A stretch of DNA of 64,000 bases. Source: Streptococcus mitis. Its GTDB lineage: Bacteria > Bacillota > Bacilli > Lactobacillales > Streptococcaceae. The position numbers and the translations under genes are program-made. Location: assembly GCF_901542415.1 (NCBI RefSeq), contig NZ_CABEHV010000004.1, positions 620,001 to 684,000 of the forward strand. The letters run 5' to 3'. Below, one piece after another: positions 8,104-18,704 of the stretch (the first letter of the stretch is position 1; every line of letters begins with the position of its first letter). The notes below the pieces were generated by a model. The model worked only from the letters and a program-made list of their open reading frames with translations. It was not told the DNA's origin and searched no databases.

Positions 8104-8832
8104 CTAATCTTCAGCAACAAAGCCGTCATTTTCGATAAAGTGGTGTTCTGTCATTCCTTGGTCTGTAAAGACAATCCCGTGAAGGACACCACCATAGACA
8201 GCTCCTCCGTCCATCCCAACCTTGCCATCTTCTGTAGTCCAAAGCTCAGCAGTACCACGCTCTTGCTGTAACAAACCATAAACCGGTGTATGGCCGAAGA
8301 CAATGATTTTTCCAGTATGATTTTCTGCTTCGTGGAATGGTTTTCTAAGCCATACTTTCTTGTAATCTGTGGTTTCATGCCAGTCATCCAAGGTCAAATC
8401 AATACCAGCATGTACAAAGATATACTTGTCTGTCTCTACTACAAATGGCATTTGACGAATAAATTCGACCAAATCTGCCGCTTCAGTAGCAACACGCTTA
8501 GCATCTTCAACCCCGTCAACTGAGGCATCAAAGGGACGACCTAGGATAGAATTAATGGTTGTATCTCCACCATTGCGACGATAATGGTCATAGCTTTCTT
8601 CTGGGTTATCGAGCCAAGTCAAAAACATATACTCGTGATTTCCTGACAAACAGATTGCCCCTTGATTATCGACCAAGTCCTTAACCATCTCTAGGACACG
8701 GCGACTATCTTCACCACGGTCAATCAAATCCCCTAGAAAGAGCAACTGGCTCTGACCATCCCATGTTTTGAGAAGGTCCTCCAGCATCCCAGCTTTTCCA
8801 TGAACATCTCCAATTACATAATAGTCTGTCAT
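8104..8832 (-). CDS. PPP-family metallophosphatase (serine/threonine phosphatase / Ap4A hydrolase type)
   Basis: The 242-aa protein carries the full calcineurin-like metal-binding set: GDVHG (8-12), GDLIDRG (34-40), GNHE (about 64-67), a later His in FVHAGID, and GHTPV (about 180). This places it in the PPP family with bacterial serine/threonine phosphatases and diadenosine tetraphosphatases. The substrate cannot be told from sequence. It begins 1 bp after the recN stop, so it is probably cotranscribed with recN. There is no membrane or secretion signal. Confidence 0.85.
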   Translation of the reverse strand: MTDYYVIGDVHGKAGMLEDLLKTWDGQSQLLFLGDLIDRGEDSRRVLEMVKDLVDNQGAICLSGNHEYMFLTWLDNPEESYDHYRRNGGDTTINSILGRPFDASVDGVEDAKRVATEAADLVEFIRQMPFVVETDKYIFVHAGIDLTLDDWHETTDYKKVWLRKPFHEAENHTGKIIVFGHTPVYGLLQQERGTAELWTTEDGKVGMDGGAVYGGVLHGIVFTDQGMTEHHFIENDGFVAED

Positions 8833-8833
8833 C

Positions 8834-10501
8834 TTATTTCTCCCTGTTTCTCAACAATTCTCTGGCTTGCGTTAGAGCTGCTTCTGTCACATCATCACCT
8901 GCCAACATTTTAGCAACTTCCTCCACTCGCTCTTCAACCGTCAAGAGACGAACAGTCGAAACTGTTGAATGGTCATTGCTAATCTTCTCAATAAAGAATT
9001 GATAATCCGCAATCGCAATCACTTGTGGCAAATGAGAAATAGCCAGTACCTGACCATGCTGGCCAATCTTGTGAATCTTCTGCGCAATAGCCTGGGCAAC
9101 ACGTCCTGAAACTCCCGTATCCACTTCATCAAAGACAATACTTGTCTTGCCTTCTTTACGTGAAAAGGCAGACTTAATGGCTAGCATGAGGCGAGACAAT
9201 TCCCCACCAGATGCAACCTTGACCAAGGGTTTAAAGTCTTCTCCAGGATTGGTTGAAATGTAAAACTCAACCATTTCATTTCCCTCACGACTGAATTTGC
9301 CCTTGCTAAAACGAACCTGAAACTGGGCTTTCTCCATATAAAGGTCTTGCAGTTCTTGTTTAATCTCTGCTTCGAGCTGCTGAGCCAAGTCATGACGAGC
9401 AGAGGCAAGTTGACCTGCTAAGTCGACAAGATTGACTTCTAACTTCTTAAGCTCTGCTTCCATGTCTTCAGACGAAAGGTTATTACCTGTCAAGAGATTG
9501 TATTCTTCCGTAATTTTGGCAAAATAAAGCAAGACATCGTCTACAGTCCCACCATACTTACGCGTGATAGTATGAAGGAGGTCCAAACGATTCTCAACCT
9601 GCATAAGACGACTGCCGTCAAAATCAAGGTCCTCAATAATAGCTTCCAAACGTTTGCTAATATCTTCTAAGACATAGTAGGTCTCAGACAGAGAGTTTGA
9701 AATTTCACGATATTCAGGATCGTACTCTTCGACACTTTCCATATCATTCATGGCCGAACGAACATTGGCCAGACTTGAAAAATCTTCATTGTCCAACATA
9801 CTGTAGGCATTAGTCAGTGTATCCGCAATATTTTTATGGTTGAGAAGTTTATCTCGCTCTTGATTGAGAGCCAAGTCTTCACCTGCTTGCAAGTTTGCTG
9901 CCTCAATCTCTGCCATTTGAAATTCCAACATTTCAATACGAGACTTGTGTTCCTGTTGGTTTTTCTTGACTTCCAGAACCTGCTTGCGCATTTTACGGTA
10001 GGCATCAAAACTCGTCTGATAGGTTTCTTTTAGGTCCCAAAAAGCTACATCACCGAATTCATCCAACATTTGAATATGAAGTTGAGGACGCATTAACTCC
10101 TCTTGGTCATGCTGACCATGAATATCTACTAGATGTTGCCCAATAGATCGCAAAACAGACAGATTAACCATCTGGCCATTGACACGACTAATACTACGAC
10201 CATTTTGCAGAATTTCCCGACGGATGATAATCTCATCACCCATTTCCAAACCTTGCTCATCAAAAATTTCCTGTAAAAGGCGACTATTTTCAACTGAGAA
10301 AAGCCCCTCAATTTCTGCCTTTGGCGCACCATGACGAATAACATCTGTCGTAGCACGAGCTCCCAACATCATATTCATGGCATCAATGATAATCGACTTC
10401 CCTGCACCCGTTTCACCAGTCAAGACAGTCATCCCCTTTTCAAAATTGAGGGAAATAGCCTCAATAATGGCAAAGTTTTTTATCGAAATTTCAAGTAACA
10501 T
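8834..10501 (-). CDS. recN: DNA repair protein RecN
   Basis: SMC-like ATPase acting in double-strand break repair and, in streptococci, in transformation-related recombination. The 555-aa protein has Walker A GETGAGKS (about residues 29-36), Q-loop region ISRVNGQMVNL, a central coiled coil (about 150-370), the ABC signature ASGGELSRLMLA (about 430-441) and Walker B SIVFDEVDTGVSG (about 453-465). Its Shine-Dalgarno (GGTAGG) overlaps the argR stop codon, so the two are coupled. Confidence 0.96.
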   Translation of the reverse strand: MLLEISIKNFAIIEAISLNFEKGMTVLTGETGAGKSIIIDAMNMMLGARATTDVIRHGAPKAEIEGLFSVENSRLLQEIFDEQGLEMGDEIIIRREILQNGRSISRVNGQMVNLSVLRSIGQHLVDIHGQHDQEELMRPQLHIQMLDEFGDVAFWDLKETYQTSFDAYRKMRKQVLEVKKNQQEHKSRIEMLEFQMAEIEAANLQAGEDLALNQERDKLLNHKNIADTLTNAYSMLDNEDFSSLANVRSAMNDMESVEEYDPEYREISNSLSETYYVLEDISKRLEAIIEDLDFDGSRLMQVENRLDLLHTITRKYGGTVDDVLLYFAKITEEYNLLTGNNLSSEDMEAELKKLEVNLVDLAGQLASARHDLAQQLEAEIKQELQDLYMEKAQFQVRFSKGKFSREGNEMVEFYISTNPGEDFKPLVKVASGGELSRLMLAIKSAFSRKEGKTSIVFDEVDTGVSGRVAQAIAQKIHKIGQHGQVLAISHLPQVIAIADYQFFIEKISNDHSTVSTVRLLTVEERVEEVAKMLAGDDVTEAALTQARELLRNREK

Positions 10502-10507
10502 ATAGAC

Positions 10508-10939
10508 CTACCAATTTTTTACTTGTTCAAAGATTTCCTCAGCTAGACTTTCACTTCTGGCAATGACTAATATCGAACTATCATCAGCTAAACAGCTAAA
10601 AATTTTGTCCGCAAATGTCTCTATTAACTGAGCTTTTACAAATGCTGTATTTCCTGGAATAACTTGGAGATTAATCATCTTATCCATCAATTCAGCTGAC
10701 TCAATATTGTCTTCAGCCAGTTGCAAACTTTTTACGATTGATTTTGGTAATTCATAGACATAGGTGTTGTCTCTCAAAGGAATTTTAACAATACCTAGCT
10801 CTTTGATATCTCGGGATACCGTTGCCTGAGTGGCAGTAATGCCAGCCTCTTTCAAATGTTCTACGATTTCTTCTTGTGTGCCGATTTGATAATCTGTCAC
10901 AAATCGTCTAATTTTTTCAAGTCTCTCTTTTTTATTCAT
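10508..10939 (-). CDS. argR: ArgR/AhrC-family transcriptional regulator
   Basis: The 143-aa protein has the ArgR N-terminal winged helix (MNKKERLEKIRRFVTDY, then ATQATVSRDIKELGIVKIP, split here at the recognition helix) and the C-terminal oligomerisation/arginine-binding domain. The usual GTIAGDDT arginine-contact motif reads CLADDSS, keeping the paired Asp but changing flanking residues, so arginine affinity may differ from the classical repressor. It overlaps tlyA by 8 bp and precedes recN, the conserved Gram-positive order. Confidence 0.88.
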   Translation of the reverse strand: MNKKERLEKIRRFVTDYQIGTQEEIVEHLKEAGITATQATVSRDIKELGIVKIPLRDNTYVYELPKSIVKSLQLAEDNIESAELMDKMINLQVIPGNTAFVKAQLIETFADKIFSCLADDSSILVIARSESLAEEIFEQVKNW

Positions 10940-11747
10940 TTTTAAATTGACTATGCGCCCTCTCTACTACTTCTTCAATCTCAGCAAGAACCTGGTTACT
11001 TGCTGACTCTTCTTTTTTCAAATACGCTAAAAACTCAATATTTCCATGACCACCTTGGATGGGAGAAAAGTCCAATCCAAGGACTGAAAAGCCTTCCTCT
11101 ACTGCCATGGTTGTGACAGATTCAAGGACATTCTGATGAACCTTGGCATCGCGAATAATTCCATTTTTCCCAATCTGCTCACGTCCTGCCTCAAATTGGG
11201 GCTTAACCAGAGCCACGACCTGACCTTGATCTGCCAAGACACGGTGTAAGGCCGGAAGAATCAGACTGAGGGAAATGAAACTCACGTCAATACTGGCAAA
11301 GCTCGGTTCCTGCTCGAAATCAGTCTTTTCAGCATAGCGGAAATTGAACTGCTCCATGCTGACAACTCGCGGGTCCTGGCGTAGTTTCCAAGCCAACTGA
11401 TTGGTACCAACATCAACTGCAAAGACTAACTCAGCACCATTTTGCAGCATAACATCGGTAAAACCACCAGTAGAAGCCCCGATATCAATCGTTGTTGTCC
11501 CTTCCACTGACAAATCAAAGACCTGCAAGGCCTTCTCCAGTTTCAAGCCACCACGGCTGACATACTTGAGTTTCTCCCCCTTGAGTTTTAGTTCGGTGTC
11601 ATCTGGGATTTTCTCTCCTGGCTTGTCAAACCGTTCTCCATTCAGGACTGCTACGACTAGGCCAGCCATGACACCGCGCTTGGCCTGCTCTCTCGTTTCA
11701 AATAAGCCCTGTTTATAAGCTAGTACATCCACTCTTTCCTTAGCCAT
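10932..11747 (-). CDS. tlyA: TlyA-family 16S/23S rRNA 2'-O-methyltransferase (hemolysin A family)
   Basis: The 271-aa protein has an N-terminal S4 RNA-binding domain (about residues 1-62, ERVDVLAYKQGLFETREQAK) followed by an FtsJ-like Rossmann methyltransferase domain. SAM-binding IDIGASTGGFTDVML is at about 87-101, and later blocks include FAVDVGTNQLAW and KPQFEAGREQIGKNGI. TlyA family members methylate ribosomal RNA ribose positions. The older 'hemolysin' name is historical. It overlaps both ispA and argR by 8 bp. Confidence 0.9.
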   Translation of the reverse strand: MAKERVDVLAYKQGLFETREQAKRGVMAGLVVAVLNGERFDKPGEKIPDDTELKLKGEKLKYVSRGGLKLEKALQVFDLSVEGTTTIDIGASTGGFTDVMLQNGAELVFAVDVGTNQLAWKLRQDPRVVSMEQFNFRYAEKTDFEQEPSFASIDVSFISLSLILPALHRVLADQGQVVALVKPQFEAGREQIGKNGIIRDAKVHQNVLESVTTMAVEEGFSVLGLDFSPIQGGHGNIEFLAYLKKEESASNQVLAEIEEVVERAHSQFKNE

Positions 11748-12615
11748 TGATTCTCAAACTTTCTACTACACTTACAATCGATTCTGTTTCAAAGGGAACC
11801 TGCTGGACAATTTCTTCTAATTTGGCATTAGCTTGATCCAAAGTCTGGTTACAAAAGGCAATGGCCTCTTCCAAGCCTAACAAAGCAGGATAGGTTGATT
11901 TTTCTGCCTGTAGGTCCTTTTGTGGTGTCTTGCCAATTTCCTCAAAACTAGCTGTCACATCCAGTACGTCATCTCGAACTTGAAAAGCAAGTCCGATTAA
12001 TTCCCCAACAGTTTTCAGCTTCACCTGTATTTCAGGTGCCAATTCGGCTATAATAGCAGCTGCTTGGAAGGGATAAGCTAGTAATTTTCCAGTCTTATTA
12101 GCATGAATAGTCTGGAGTTCTTCCAAAGACAAATGCTGGTGTTCACCCTCCATGTCCAAAACCTGCCCTGCCACCATACCCAGACTACCTGAAGCAAGGG
12201 ATAAGTTGGAAATCAAGTCTACCTTGATCTGACTTGGCAAATCTGCCTGCGCTATCAAGGCATAAGGATCTAGGAATAAAGCATCTCCAGCCAAAATGGC
12301 CATAGCTTCACCGAATTTCTTGTGATTGGTCAAGCGTCCCCGACGGTAATCATCATCATCCATAGCTGGAAGATCATCGTGAATCAAACTACCTGTATGA
12401 ATCATTTCTAATGCTGCAGCCACCTGCGCGTGAGCAGGTTTGATGGTAACTTGTAAGGCTTCCAGAACTTCTAACAAGAGAAAGGGTCGAATACGCTTGC
12501 CACCAGCATGAATGGAATAGAGAACAGATTCTCGCAAACTAGAGGCAAACTGCTGGTCTCCATAAAAATCTTCTAAGGCTGACTCGACAAGAGCTAATTT
12601 TTCTTGCTTTTTCAT
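11740..12615 (-). CDS. ispA: Farnesyl/geranyl diphosphate synthase
   Basis: Makes the C15 prenyl diphosphate precursor of undecaprenyl phosphate. The 291-aa trans-prenyltransferase has the first aspartate-rich motif in [15 protein letters not shown] (about residues 78-92), substrate arginines in [10 protein letters not shown], and the second Asp-rich motif [10 protein letters not shown] (about 212-221). The start overlaps the xseB stop by 4 bp (ATGA), and the end overlaps tlyA. Confidence 0.95.
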   Translation of the reverse strand: MKKQEKLALVESALEDFYGDQQFASSLRESVLYSIHAGGKRIRPFLLLEVLEALQVTIKPAHAQVAAALEMIHTGSLIHDDLPAMDDDDYRRGRLTNHKKFGEAMAILAGDALFLDPYALIAQADLPSQIKVDLISNLSLASGSLGMVAGQVLDMEGEHQHLSLEELQTIHANKTGKLLAYPFQAAAIIAELAPEIQVKLKTVGELIGLAFQVRDDVLDVTASFEEIGKTPQKDLQAEKSTYPALLGLEEAIAFCNQTLDQANAKLEEIVQQVPFETESIVSVVESLRING

Positions 12616-12824
12616 TCAAAATCACTTTCTGTTCCGTCTTCTTGCATGACCTTGACCAAGGTCTTTTCAGCCTTGTCCAGCGTCGCTTGGAGCTCTTTTG
12701 ACAAGACCATACCCTTTTGAAAGGCAGCAATCGCATCCTCCAGAGCAATTTCACCATTTTCCAAACTTTGGACAATGGTCTCTAGTTCTGCTAGATTTTC
12801 CTCAAATTTCTTTTGTTTTGACAT
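12612..12824 (-). CDS. xseB: Exodeoxyribonuclease VII small subunit
   Basis: The 70-aa protein begins [21 protein letters not shown] and continues [19 protein letters not shown], the typical XseB two-helix domain that binds the large subunit. It overlaps xseA by 23 bp and ispA by 4 bp, so the three genes are translationally coupled. Confidence 0.95.
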   Translation of the reverse strand: MSKQKKFEENLAELETIVQSLENGEIALEDAIAAFQKGMVLSKELQATLDKAEKTLVKVMQEDGTESDFE

Positions 12825-14142
12825 CTTTAACCTCTAATTCTACTTGACCATCTCGCATCAAAAGCGTTACTTGGTCTTTTTTCTTCAAACTCTCAACCGA
12901 ATCTACAACGGACTCTTCTTTTTTGACAATAGCATAACCACGCGCCACAATTCGGCTAGTATCTAACATCAGCAAGGCTTCCGAAAGTCGCTTCACTTCA
13001 GCAACCTTGGCATCATAAACCAGCGCCATTTGGCTACGTAGGAGCTTATCCAACTGGCCTAGACGGTCTTGATAACGTTGGATTTTGGTAACAGGTGATA
13101 ATTGCACCAGTTGATGCGTCCTTGCTTGTACTACCTGTTGGTTCTCAGAAATCCGTGTTCGCAAACTTTGTTTTAAGCGCAGTTGCAGTTGGTCCAAGCG
13201 TTGCAAATAGCCATCATACAAACGCTCTGGCTGTCTAAAGATAACAGACTGACTGCATTTTTTCAAAGCTTCTTGTTTCTTCGATAGGACATTTCGGACT
13301 GCTGTTGCCATCCGTTTTTCTTGATTTTGCAAATGAGCTAATAGATCCAACTTGGTCACAGGTGTTGCTAGTTCAGCTGCCGCCGTTGGCGTCGCAGCCC
13401 GTCTATCTGCCACAAAATCTGCCAAGGTTACATCTGTCTCATGCCCCACACTAGAGATAACTGGCAAACGAGACTCGAAAATAGCTCGTACCACAATTTC
13501 TTCGTTAAAGGCCCAGAGATCCTCGATGGAACCTCCACCACGACCAATAATCAGCAAATCCAAATCGTCACGTTGATTGGCACGTGCAATATTTCGAGCA
13601 ATTTCCTCCGCAGCCCCTTCACCTTGAACCTTGGTCGGATATAGGAGAATGTCGATACCTGGAAATCGCCTGCTGACGGTCGTGATAATATCTCGAATAA
13701 CGGCTCCACTACGACTGGTTACTACACCAATTCGCTTAGAAAATTGGGGAAGAGGTTGCTTGAAGCGTTCTTGAAACAGGCCTTCTTCTGTCAATTTTTT
13801 CTTGAGTTGTTCAAACTGTATCGCAAGTGCCCCAACCCCATCAGGCTCTGCCTTTTCAATGATGATGGAGTAGCTACCACTCGGCTCATAAACCTGCACG
13901 CGCCCAATCACATTGATTTTCATTCCTTCTTCCAGATCGAAGCCTAATTTCTGATAAATCCCTGACCAAATGGTCGCTTGAATAACTGCATGGTCATCCT
14001 TTAGGGAGAAATATTGGTGAGTAGGTCGTTTACGAAAGTTGGAAACTTGACCAGTTAAATAGACCCGTTCCAAGTAAGGGTCTTTATCGAATTTCATTTT
14101 CAGATACTTGGTCAAAGTTGTTATCGATAAATACTTTTCCAT
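12802..14142 (-). CDS. xseA: Exodeoxyribonuclease VII large subunit
   Basis: Single-strand-specific bidirectional exonuclease subunit. The 446-aa protein has an N-terminal OB-fold ([21 protein letters not shown], about residues 28-48, split by the aromatic DNA-binding residues) and a catalytic domain with [34 protein letters not shown] and [24 protein letters not shown] blocks, followed by a long coiled coil. I chose the ATG at 14140-14142 with AGG 5 nt upstream. A GTG two codons earlier is possible. A TGGTATAAT extended -10 lies in the upstream gap. It is the first gene of the run down to the phosphatase. Confidence 0.95.
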   Translation of the reverse strand: MEKYLSITTLTKYLKMKFDKDPYLERVYLTGQVSNFRKRPTHQYFSLKDDHAVIQATIWSGIYQKLGFDLEEGMKINVIGRVQVYEPSGSYSIIIEKAEPDGVGALAIQFEQLKKKLTEEGLFQERFKQPLPQFSKRIGVVTSRSGAVIRDIITTVSRRFPGIDILLYPTKVQGEGAAEEIARNIARANQRDDLDLLIIGRGGGSIEDLWAFNEEIVVRAIFESRLPVISSVGHETDVTLADFVADRRAATPTAAAELATPVTKLDLLAHLQNQEKRMATAVRNVLSKKQEALKKCSQSVIFRQPERLYDGYLQRLDQLQLRLKQSLRTRISENQQVVQARTHQLVQLSPVTKIQRYQDRLGQLDKLLRSQMALVYDAKVAEVKRLSEALLMLDTSRIVARGYAIVKKEESVVDSVESLKKKDQVTLLMRDGQVELEVKDVKTKEI

Positions 14143-14225
14143 CTCCACCTACTATTCATTTCCTTGCTCTTTCATGGGTATTATTATACCAAAAATATGC
14201 CTAAAAATCTTCATTTATGTACCAT

Positions 14226-14262
14226 TATGAGGGAAAAATAGAAAAAGGAGGCAAGGCCTCCA
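14226..14262 (-). terminator. udk terminator
   Basis: On the - strand GGAGGC and GCCTCC pair around a 3-nt loop and are followed by TTTTTCTATTTTT, directly after the udk stop. Confidence 0.85.
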
Positions 14263-14269
14263 CGTCTGA

Positions 14270-14908
14270 TTATTTGCTGTTACGAGCTTCTTCCAAAATC
14301 TTTTCAATCTTGGTCGTCAACAGGTCGATAGCAACTGTATTGCTGACCCCTTCAGGAATGACGATATCCGCATAACGCTTGGTTGGCTCGATAAACTGAT
14401 GGTACATGGGTTTAACCACACCTAAGTACTGGTCAATAACGCTATCAAGGCTACGGCCACGTTCTTCCATATCGCGCTTGATACGCCGAATAATGCGCAC
14501 ATCATCATCCGTATCCACAAAAATCTTGATATCCATCAAATCGCGCAGACGCTTGTCCTCCAAGACCAAAATCCCCTCAACGATAAAGACATCTTGAGGC
14601 TCTTGACGATAGGTCTTGCTACTCCGTGTATGCTCTGTATAGTCATAAGTCGGAATGTCCACTGGACACCCTGCCAACAATTCCTTAATCTGCTCAATCA
14701 TTAAGTCTGTATCAAAGGCAAAAGGATGGTCATAGTTGGTTTTGACACGCTCTTCAAAGGTCAAATGAGACTGATCCTTGTAGTATGAATCATGCTCAAT
14801 CATGGAAATCTTTTCATCAGGAAAATGCGATAAAATGGCTCTGGAAACACTGGTCTTACCACCGCCAGAACCACCTGTCACTCCGATAATGATTGGTCTA
14901 TTTTGCAT
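14270..14908 (-). CDS. udk: Uridine kinase
   Basis: Phosphorylates uridine and cytidine to UMP and CMP in pyrimidine salvage. The 212-aa P-loop kinase has Walker [15 protein letters not shown] (about residues 9-22), the substrate region [37 protein letters not shown], and the lid [17 protein letters not shown]. It appears monocistronic, with a terminator behind and only weak promoter elements in front. Confidence 0.96.
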   Translation of the reverse strand: MQNRPIIIGVTGGSGGGKTSVSRAILSHFPDEKISMIEHDSYYKDQSHLTFEERVKTNYDHPFAFDTDLMIEQIKELLAGCPVDIPTYDYTEHTRSSKTYRQEPQDVFIVEGILVLEDKRLRDLMDIKIFVDTDDDVRIIRRIKRDMEERGRSLDSVIDQYLGVVKPMYHQFIEPTKRYADIVIPEGVSNTVAIDLLTTKIEKILEEARNSK

Positions 14909-15018
14909 GCTATCCTCCGTTTTTTTATCCGTGGTCTATTCTATCACATTTTTTGCAAAATTTATAGTCTGATTTTGGATAGTCTAAGGGAAACAACACT
15001 CCCTACACCTCAGTTAGA

Positions 15019-15897
15019 CTAGCTAAAAACCTTCCTTGGCTTATAGAGATTGTCCCGTTTTTCTAGAATGGCTAGCAATGTATCGCCTTCAAAGGCAGCT
15101 AATTCTTGTTCTGTTTGTTCGAGTTCGATAAAACGACCAAAGCGTACTTCTGTAGCCTCTTCTGGACTTAGGAAAACTTTGACAAGGTCGCCTGTCCCAA
15201 TCTCTAGAGGATGGAGAAAGTCCAATTGACCAGCATCCACTTTTTCAGTAATTTCTTCCAAGGTAAGAGCATCTTCTAGTTGCAAACCAGCTGCACTAGT
15301 CCGTGTCAAATGTGACATATGAGCCGCATAGCCAAGTTTTTCTCCCAAGTTAACCGATAAAGTACGAATATAGGTTCCCTTGCTACATTTCACACGAAAA
15401 GTAAAGCTTGCAAGATGACCCTCATAAGAAATCGGACTTGTCCGCTCAAAGCTATAAATAGTCACCTGACGTTCTGGACGCTCTACTTCCTGACCAGCAC
15501 GCGCATACTCATAGAGCTTGCGACCATTGACCTTGACAGCCGAATACATAGGTGAAATCTGAGTAATAGGCCCAGTCAGACTAGCGATTGCTTCATCAAC
15601 AAGCTTTTCATCCAAGTGCGATAAAACAGGTGTCTCTGCAACCACTTCCCCACTAGCATCCTCAGTCGTCGTGGAATAGCCCAGAGTGATTTCCCCCTCA
15701 TAGACCTTGCCCTCGTCCTGCATAAACTCGACCATGCGGGTCGCCTTGCCAACCGCAATGGGCAAAACACCCACCACATCCGGATCCAAAGTCCCACCAT
15801 GACCAATTTTCTTGGTTCCCAAAATCTTACGCAGTTTAAAAACCGCATCATGCGAGGTCATCCCCGCTTCTTTTTTTAAGTTGATAATACCGTTCAT
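15019..15897 (-). CDS. truB: tRNA pseudouridine-55 synthase
   Basis: Makes pseudouridine 55 in the T-loop of tRNAs. The 292-aa protein has [19 protein letters not shown] at the N-terminus and [23 protein letters not shown] (split) around residues 33-55, with the catalytic Asp in [19 protein letters not shown] and [10 protein letters not shown] follow, and a PUA-like C-terminus. I chose the ATG at 15895-15897 because GAGGAAG lies 6 nt upstream. An in-frame ATG five codons earlier overlaps that site. It follows the DUF2130 gene directly. Confidence 0.95.
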   Translation of the reverse strand: MNGIINLKKEAGMTSHDAVFKLRKILGTKKIGHGGTLDPDVVGVLPIAVGKATRMVEFMQDEGKVYEGEITLGYSTTTEDASGEVVAETPVLSHLDEKLVDEAIASLTGPITQISPMYSAVKVNGRKLYEYARAGQEVERPERQVTIYSFERTSPISYEGHLASFTFRVKCSKGTYIRTLSVNLGEKLGYAAHMSHLTRTSAAGLQLEDALTLEEITEKVDAGQLDFLHPLEIGTGDLVKVFLSPEEATEVRFGRFIELEQTEQELAAFEGDTLLAILEKRDNLYKPRKVFS

Positions 15898-15908
15898 ATC
15901 TTTCTTCC

Positions 15909-17183
15909 TCACTCCCCCTTCAGCTCTTCAAATTTCGCTTTCATGGTTGGATTTTTCCGGGTCAATTTTTTAACTGAAACATCTTCCAATTTGTTATTTG
16001 CAAGACGAAGTTGGTTTTCAGATGTTGTCAGGAACTTCTTAACCTCTTCCATACGTTTGATGGCCTTGTCGATTTCATCGATTGCCTTACCAAAATTGGT
16101 AGAAGCTGAATTATAGTTCTTGGCAAAAGCTAGCTTAAAGGCATCCAAGTCTTCCTCGAAATGTGTAATGTCAATATTTTGCTCCCGAACCAAGGCCAAC
16201 TCCTGCTTGTATTTTAGGGAATTAAGTGCCGCATTCCGTAAGAGCCCAATCAACTGGATAAAGAATTGAGGACGAACCACATACATCTTTTCATATTCGT
16301 GGCTGACATCAACAATCCCCGTGTTAAAGTAGTCATTATTGGCCTCAAGCATAGTCACCAAAACCGCATATTCACAGTTCTTCTCCCGACGGTCCTTGTC
16401 CAATTCCTTGTAAAAATCTGCATTCTTGTGCTTCTTCTCTGTTCCGTCAGCTTCATTTTTCATCTCAAACATGATGGAAATAATTTCGACCCCATTTTCA
16501 TCGCATTCACGGAAGATAAAGTCTCCTTTAGAACCACGCGCAGAGACCTTATTATCCTTCTCAAAGTAGGCATTTGGAAAGGCAAAACTGCGGACCTTGT
16601 TAAACTCACTTTCCGCATACTGTTCAAGACTTTCCCCAATCGCTTTTGTCGATTGTTGAGCCTTAAAATTCTTATAAAACTCGACCTGTTCACTAGCTGC
16701 CTTGAGTTGAGCTTCGTAGTTTTGCTTAACTGAAGCAAGAGAAAGCTCGTTTTCCTTTTCTTGCAGTAGGAGCTGATTTTTGACCTGATCCCGTTCTTTT
16801 TCTAGGTCAGAAAGGGTCTTTTGCAGTTGATTTTCATGCTCTAAACGCAAGGTTGCCAATTGATTTTCCAAGGCCTGTACTTCCTTGTCCTTAGCCAATA
16901 AAACCTCATAGCTTGTCTGTTCAACTTCTTTCTTGGCCAATTCTTTTTCTGTATCAAAGTTTTGGATTTGACTCTGCAATTGCGCAATTTCTTGGTCTTT
17001 TTGAGCTAGTTTAGACTGTTGTTCATTCATGGCCTTTTGCTCAGCCAAGGCCAGTTCCTGCTTCATCCGATCGTGCAATTCCTTATCAAACTCTGCTGTT
17101 CTCACTTGGGACAAAAGTTCAGCATACTGACTTTCATTTACTGTAAAAACTTCCCCACAGTTGGGGCATTTGATTTCGTTCAT
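15909..17183 (-). CDS. DUF2130 domain protein with N-terminal zinc ribbon and coiled coil
   Basis: The 424-aa protein begins [17 protein letters not shown], a CxxC zinc-ribbon half. A long Gln/Glu/Lys-rich coiled coil covers about residues 30-175. The DUF2130 domain occupies about 185-360 ([49 protein letters not shown]). The ExK-type core of that domain resembles restriction-endonuclease-fold proteins, so a nucleic-acid role is plausible but unproven. It lies directly upstream of truB. A TGA-TATAAT extended -10 is at 17213-17221. Confidence 0.8.
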   Translation of the reverse strand: MNEIKCPNCGEVFTVNESQYAELLSQVRTAEFDKELHDRMKQELALAEQKAMNEQQSKLAQKDQEIAQLQSQIQNFDTEKELAKKEVEQTSYEVLLAKDKEVQALENQLATLRLEHENQLQKTLSDLEKERDQVKNQLLLQEKENELSLASVKQNYEAQLKAASEQVEFYKNFKAQQSTKAIGESLEQYAESEFNKVRSFAFPNAYFEKDNKVSARGSKGDFIFRECDENGVEIISIMFEMKNEADGTEKKHKNADFYKELDKDRREKNCEYAVLVTMLEANNDYFNTGIVDVSHEYEKMYVVRPQFFIQLIGLLRNAALNSLKYKQELALVREQNIDITHFEEDLDAFKLAFAKNYNSASTNFGKAIDEIDKAIKRMEEVKKFLTTSENQLRLANNKLEDVSVKKLTRKNPTMKAKFEELKGE

Positions 17184-17232
17184 ATCGTTCCTCTTTCTAG
17201 ACTTCTTTAACCATTATATCATGCCTGCAGGA

Positions 17233-17270
17233 AAATCAAAAACAGCGAGTCGAAACCCACTGTTTAACTT
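17233..17270 (-). terminator. metY terminator
   Basis: On the - strand AAACAG...CTGTTT forms an 11-bp stem (two wobble pairs) with a TTCG tetraloop and runs into TTTTTGATTTT, right after the metY stop. Confidence 0.8.
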
Positions 17271-17278
17271 CTCTTTCT

Positions 17279-18559
17279 TTAAATTTTTTCCAAGGCCAAG
17301 CGCAAGTCTTCAATCAAATCCTCTACATTTTCAAGACCGATTGACAAACGAATTTGGTTTGGTGTGACACCTGCTGCTTCTAGGTCTTTTTCTGACAATT
17401 GACCGTGAGTGGTTGTTGCTGGATGGACAACAAGCGATTTAGCATCTGCCACATTTGCAAGGTCAGAGAAGATTTCCAGATTATCAATAACCTTGCGTGC
17501 TTCTGCCTCCCCACCTTTGACATGGAAGGTAAAGATTGAACCCACACCTTTTGGCAAGTATTTCTCAGCCAAGGCATGATAAGGACTATCAGCCAATTTT
17601 GGATAGTTGACTTTTTCTACCTTAGGATGATTTACAAGAAAATCAACAATTTTCTCAGCATTTTGCACATGGCGTTCCACACGAAGAGAAAGGGTTTCCA
17701 GTCCTTGAAGCAAGAGGAAAGCATTAAATGGCGACAAGGCTGCACCTGTATCACGAAGCAATTGGACACGGACAGCGATAATAAAGGCTGCTGCACCCAC
17801 ATCACGAGTATAGCTCAAATTGTGGTAGCTTGGGTCTTCCTCAACAAATTGAGGGAATTTCCCTGAAGCTGCCCAGTCAAAACGACCGCTATCGACAATC
17901 ACTCCACCAATAGTCGTACCATGCCCACCGATAAACTTAGTCGCTGAGTGAATGGCAATATCTACACCATGAGAAAAAACGTTAATCAAATAAGGTGTAG
18001 CAAAAGTATTGTCAGAAACAAGTGGAATCTGATACTTATGAGCAATCTCTGCCAATTTTTCCAGGTCTGGAATGTTAATCAAGGGGTTGCCCAATGTTTC
18101 AATCAAGACAAGCTTGGTATTGTCTTTGATCGCTGCTTCTACTTCCTCTAAATTATCCACATCCACAAAGGTAGTTGTGATCCCATAACGAGGAAGGGTT
18201 TCTTTCAAAAGATTGAAGGTTCCACCGTAAATGGTTGATGCTGCTACAACATGGTCACCAGCATGGGCAAGTGCCAAAATCGTATAAGTCACTGCGGCCA
18301 TACCAGATGCTGTTGCAAGAGCTCCAACACCACTTTCAAGGGCAGCAATTCTTTCTTCAAAGGCAGCTGTTGTAGGGTTGGTGATACGAGTATAAATATT
18401 CCCTGGTTTTCTCAAGGCAAACAAATCGGCACCTTCCTGCGTGTCATCAAAAACGAAGGATGTTGTTTGATAAATCGGCACTGCACGAGACTTGGTAGCT
18501 GGATCCACAACTTGACCAGCATGTAGTTGTAGAGTTTCAAATTTAAAATCACGAGTCAT
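17279..18559 (-). CDS. metY: O-acetylhomoserine sulfhydrylase (O-acetylhomoserine aminocarboxypropyltransferase)
   Basis: PLP enzyme making homocysteine (or cysteine) from an O-acetylated amino acid and sulfide. The 426-aa protein belongs to the Cys/Met-metabolism family. YTRITNPTTAAFEERIAALE is at about residues 56-75, the PLP-phosphate loop SGMAAVTYTILAL follows, and SATKFIGGHGTTIGG contains the PLP lysine (about 211). Length above 420 with the GHGTTIGG segment favours the MetY/CysD branch over cystathionine enzymes. Promoter and terminator flank it as a single-gene unit. GGAGG precedes the ATG. Confidence 0.9.
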   Translation of the reverse strand: MTRDFKFETLQLHAGQVVDPATKSRAVPIYQTTSFVFDDTQEGADLFALRKPGNIYTRITNPTTAAFEERIAALESGVGALATASGMAAVTYTILALAHAGDHVVAASTIYGGTFNLLKETLPRYGITTTFVDVDNLEEVEAAIKDNTKLVLIETLGNPLINIPDLEKLAEIAHKYQIPLVSDNTFATPYLINVFSHGVDIAIHSATKFIGGHGTTIGGVIVDSGRFDWAASGKFPQFVEEDPSYHNLSYTRDVGAAAFIIAVRVQLLRDTGAALSPFNAFLLLQGLETLSLRVERHVQNAEKIVDFLVNHPKVEKVNYPKLADSPYHALAEKYLPKGVGSIFTFHVKGGEAEARKVIDNLEIFSDLANVADAKSLVVHPATTTHGQLSEKDLEAAGVTPNQIRLSIGLENVEDLIEDLRLALEKI

Positions 18560-18590
18560 AAGGCAACCTCCATATAGTTTGATTAAAGAT

Positions 18591-18620
18591 ATTGTAGCAC
18601 TATCAAGCTATCCTGACCAA
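18591..18620 (-). promoter_or_regulatory. metY promoter
   Basis: On the - strand TTGGTC (18615-18620), an 18-nt spacer and TACAAT (18591-18596) lie about 32 bp upstream of the metY ATG. Confidence 0.5.
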
Positions 18621-18676
18621 TACATCTTTTCTATATCTTGATATATCAAAAAACTATTGCTATCATTCCCATATAA

Positions 18677-18700
18677 AAAGCACGAATCAATCGTGCTCAT
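18677..18700 (-). terminator. Terminator of the FNT transporter gene
   Basis: AGCACGA-ATCAA-TCGTGCT is a perfect 7-bp stem followed on the - strand by TTTTTATA, 5 bp after the stop codon. Confidence 0.8.
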
Positions 18701-18704
18701 TTTC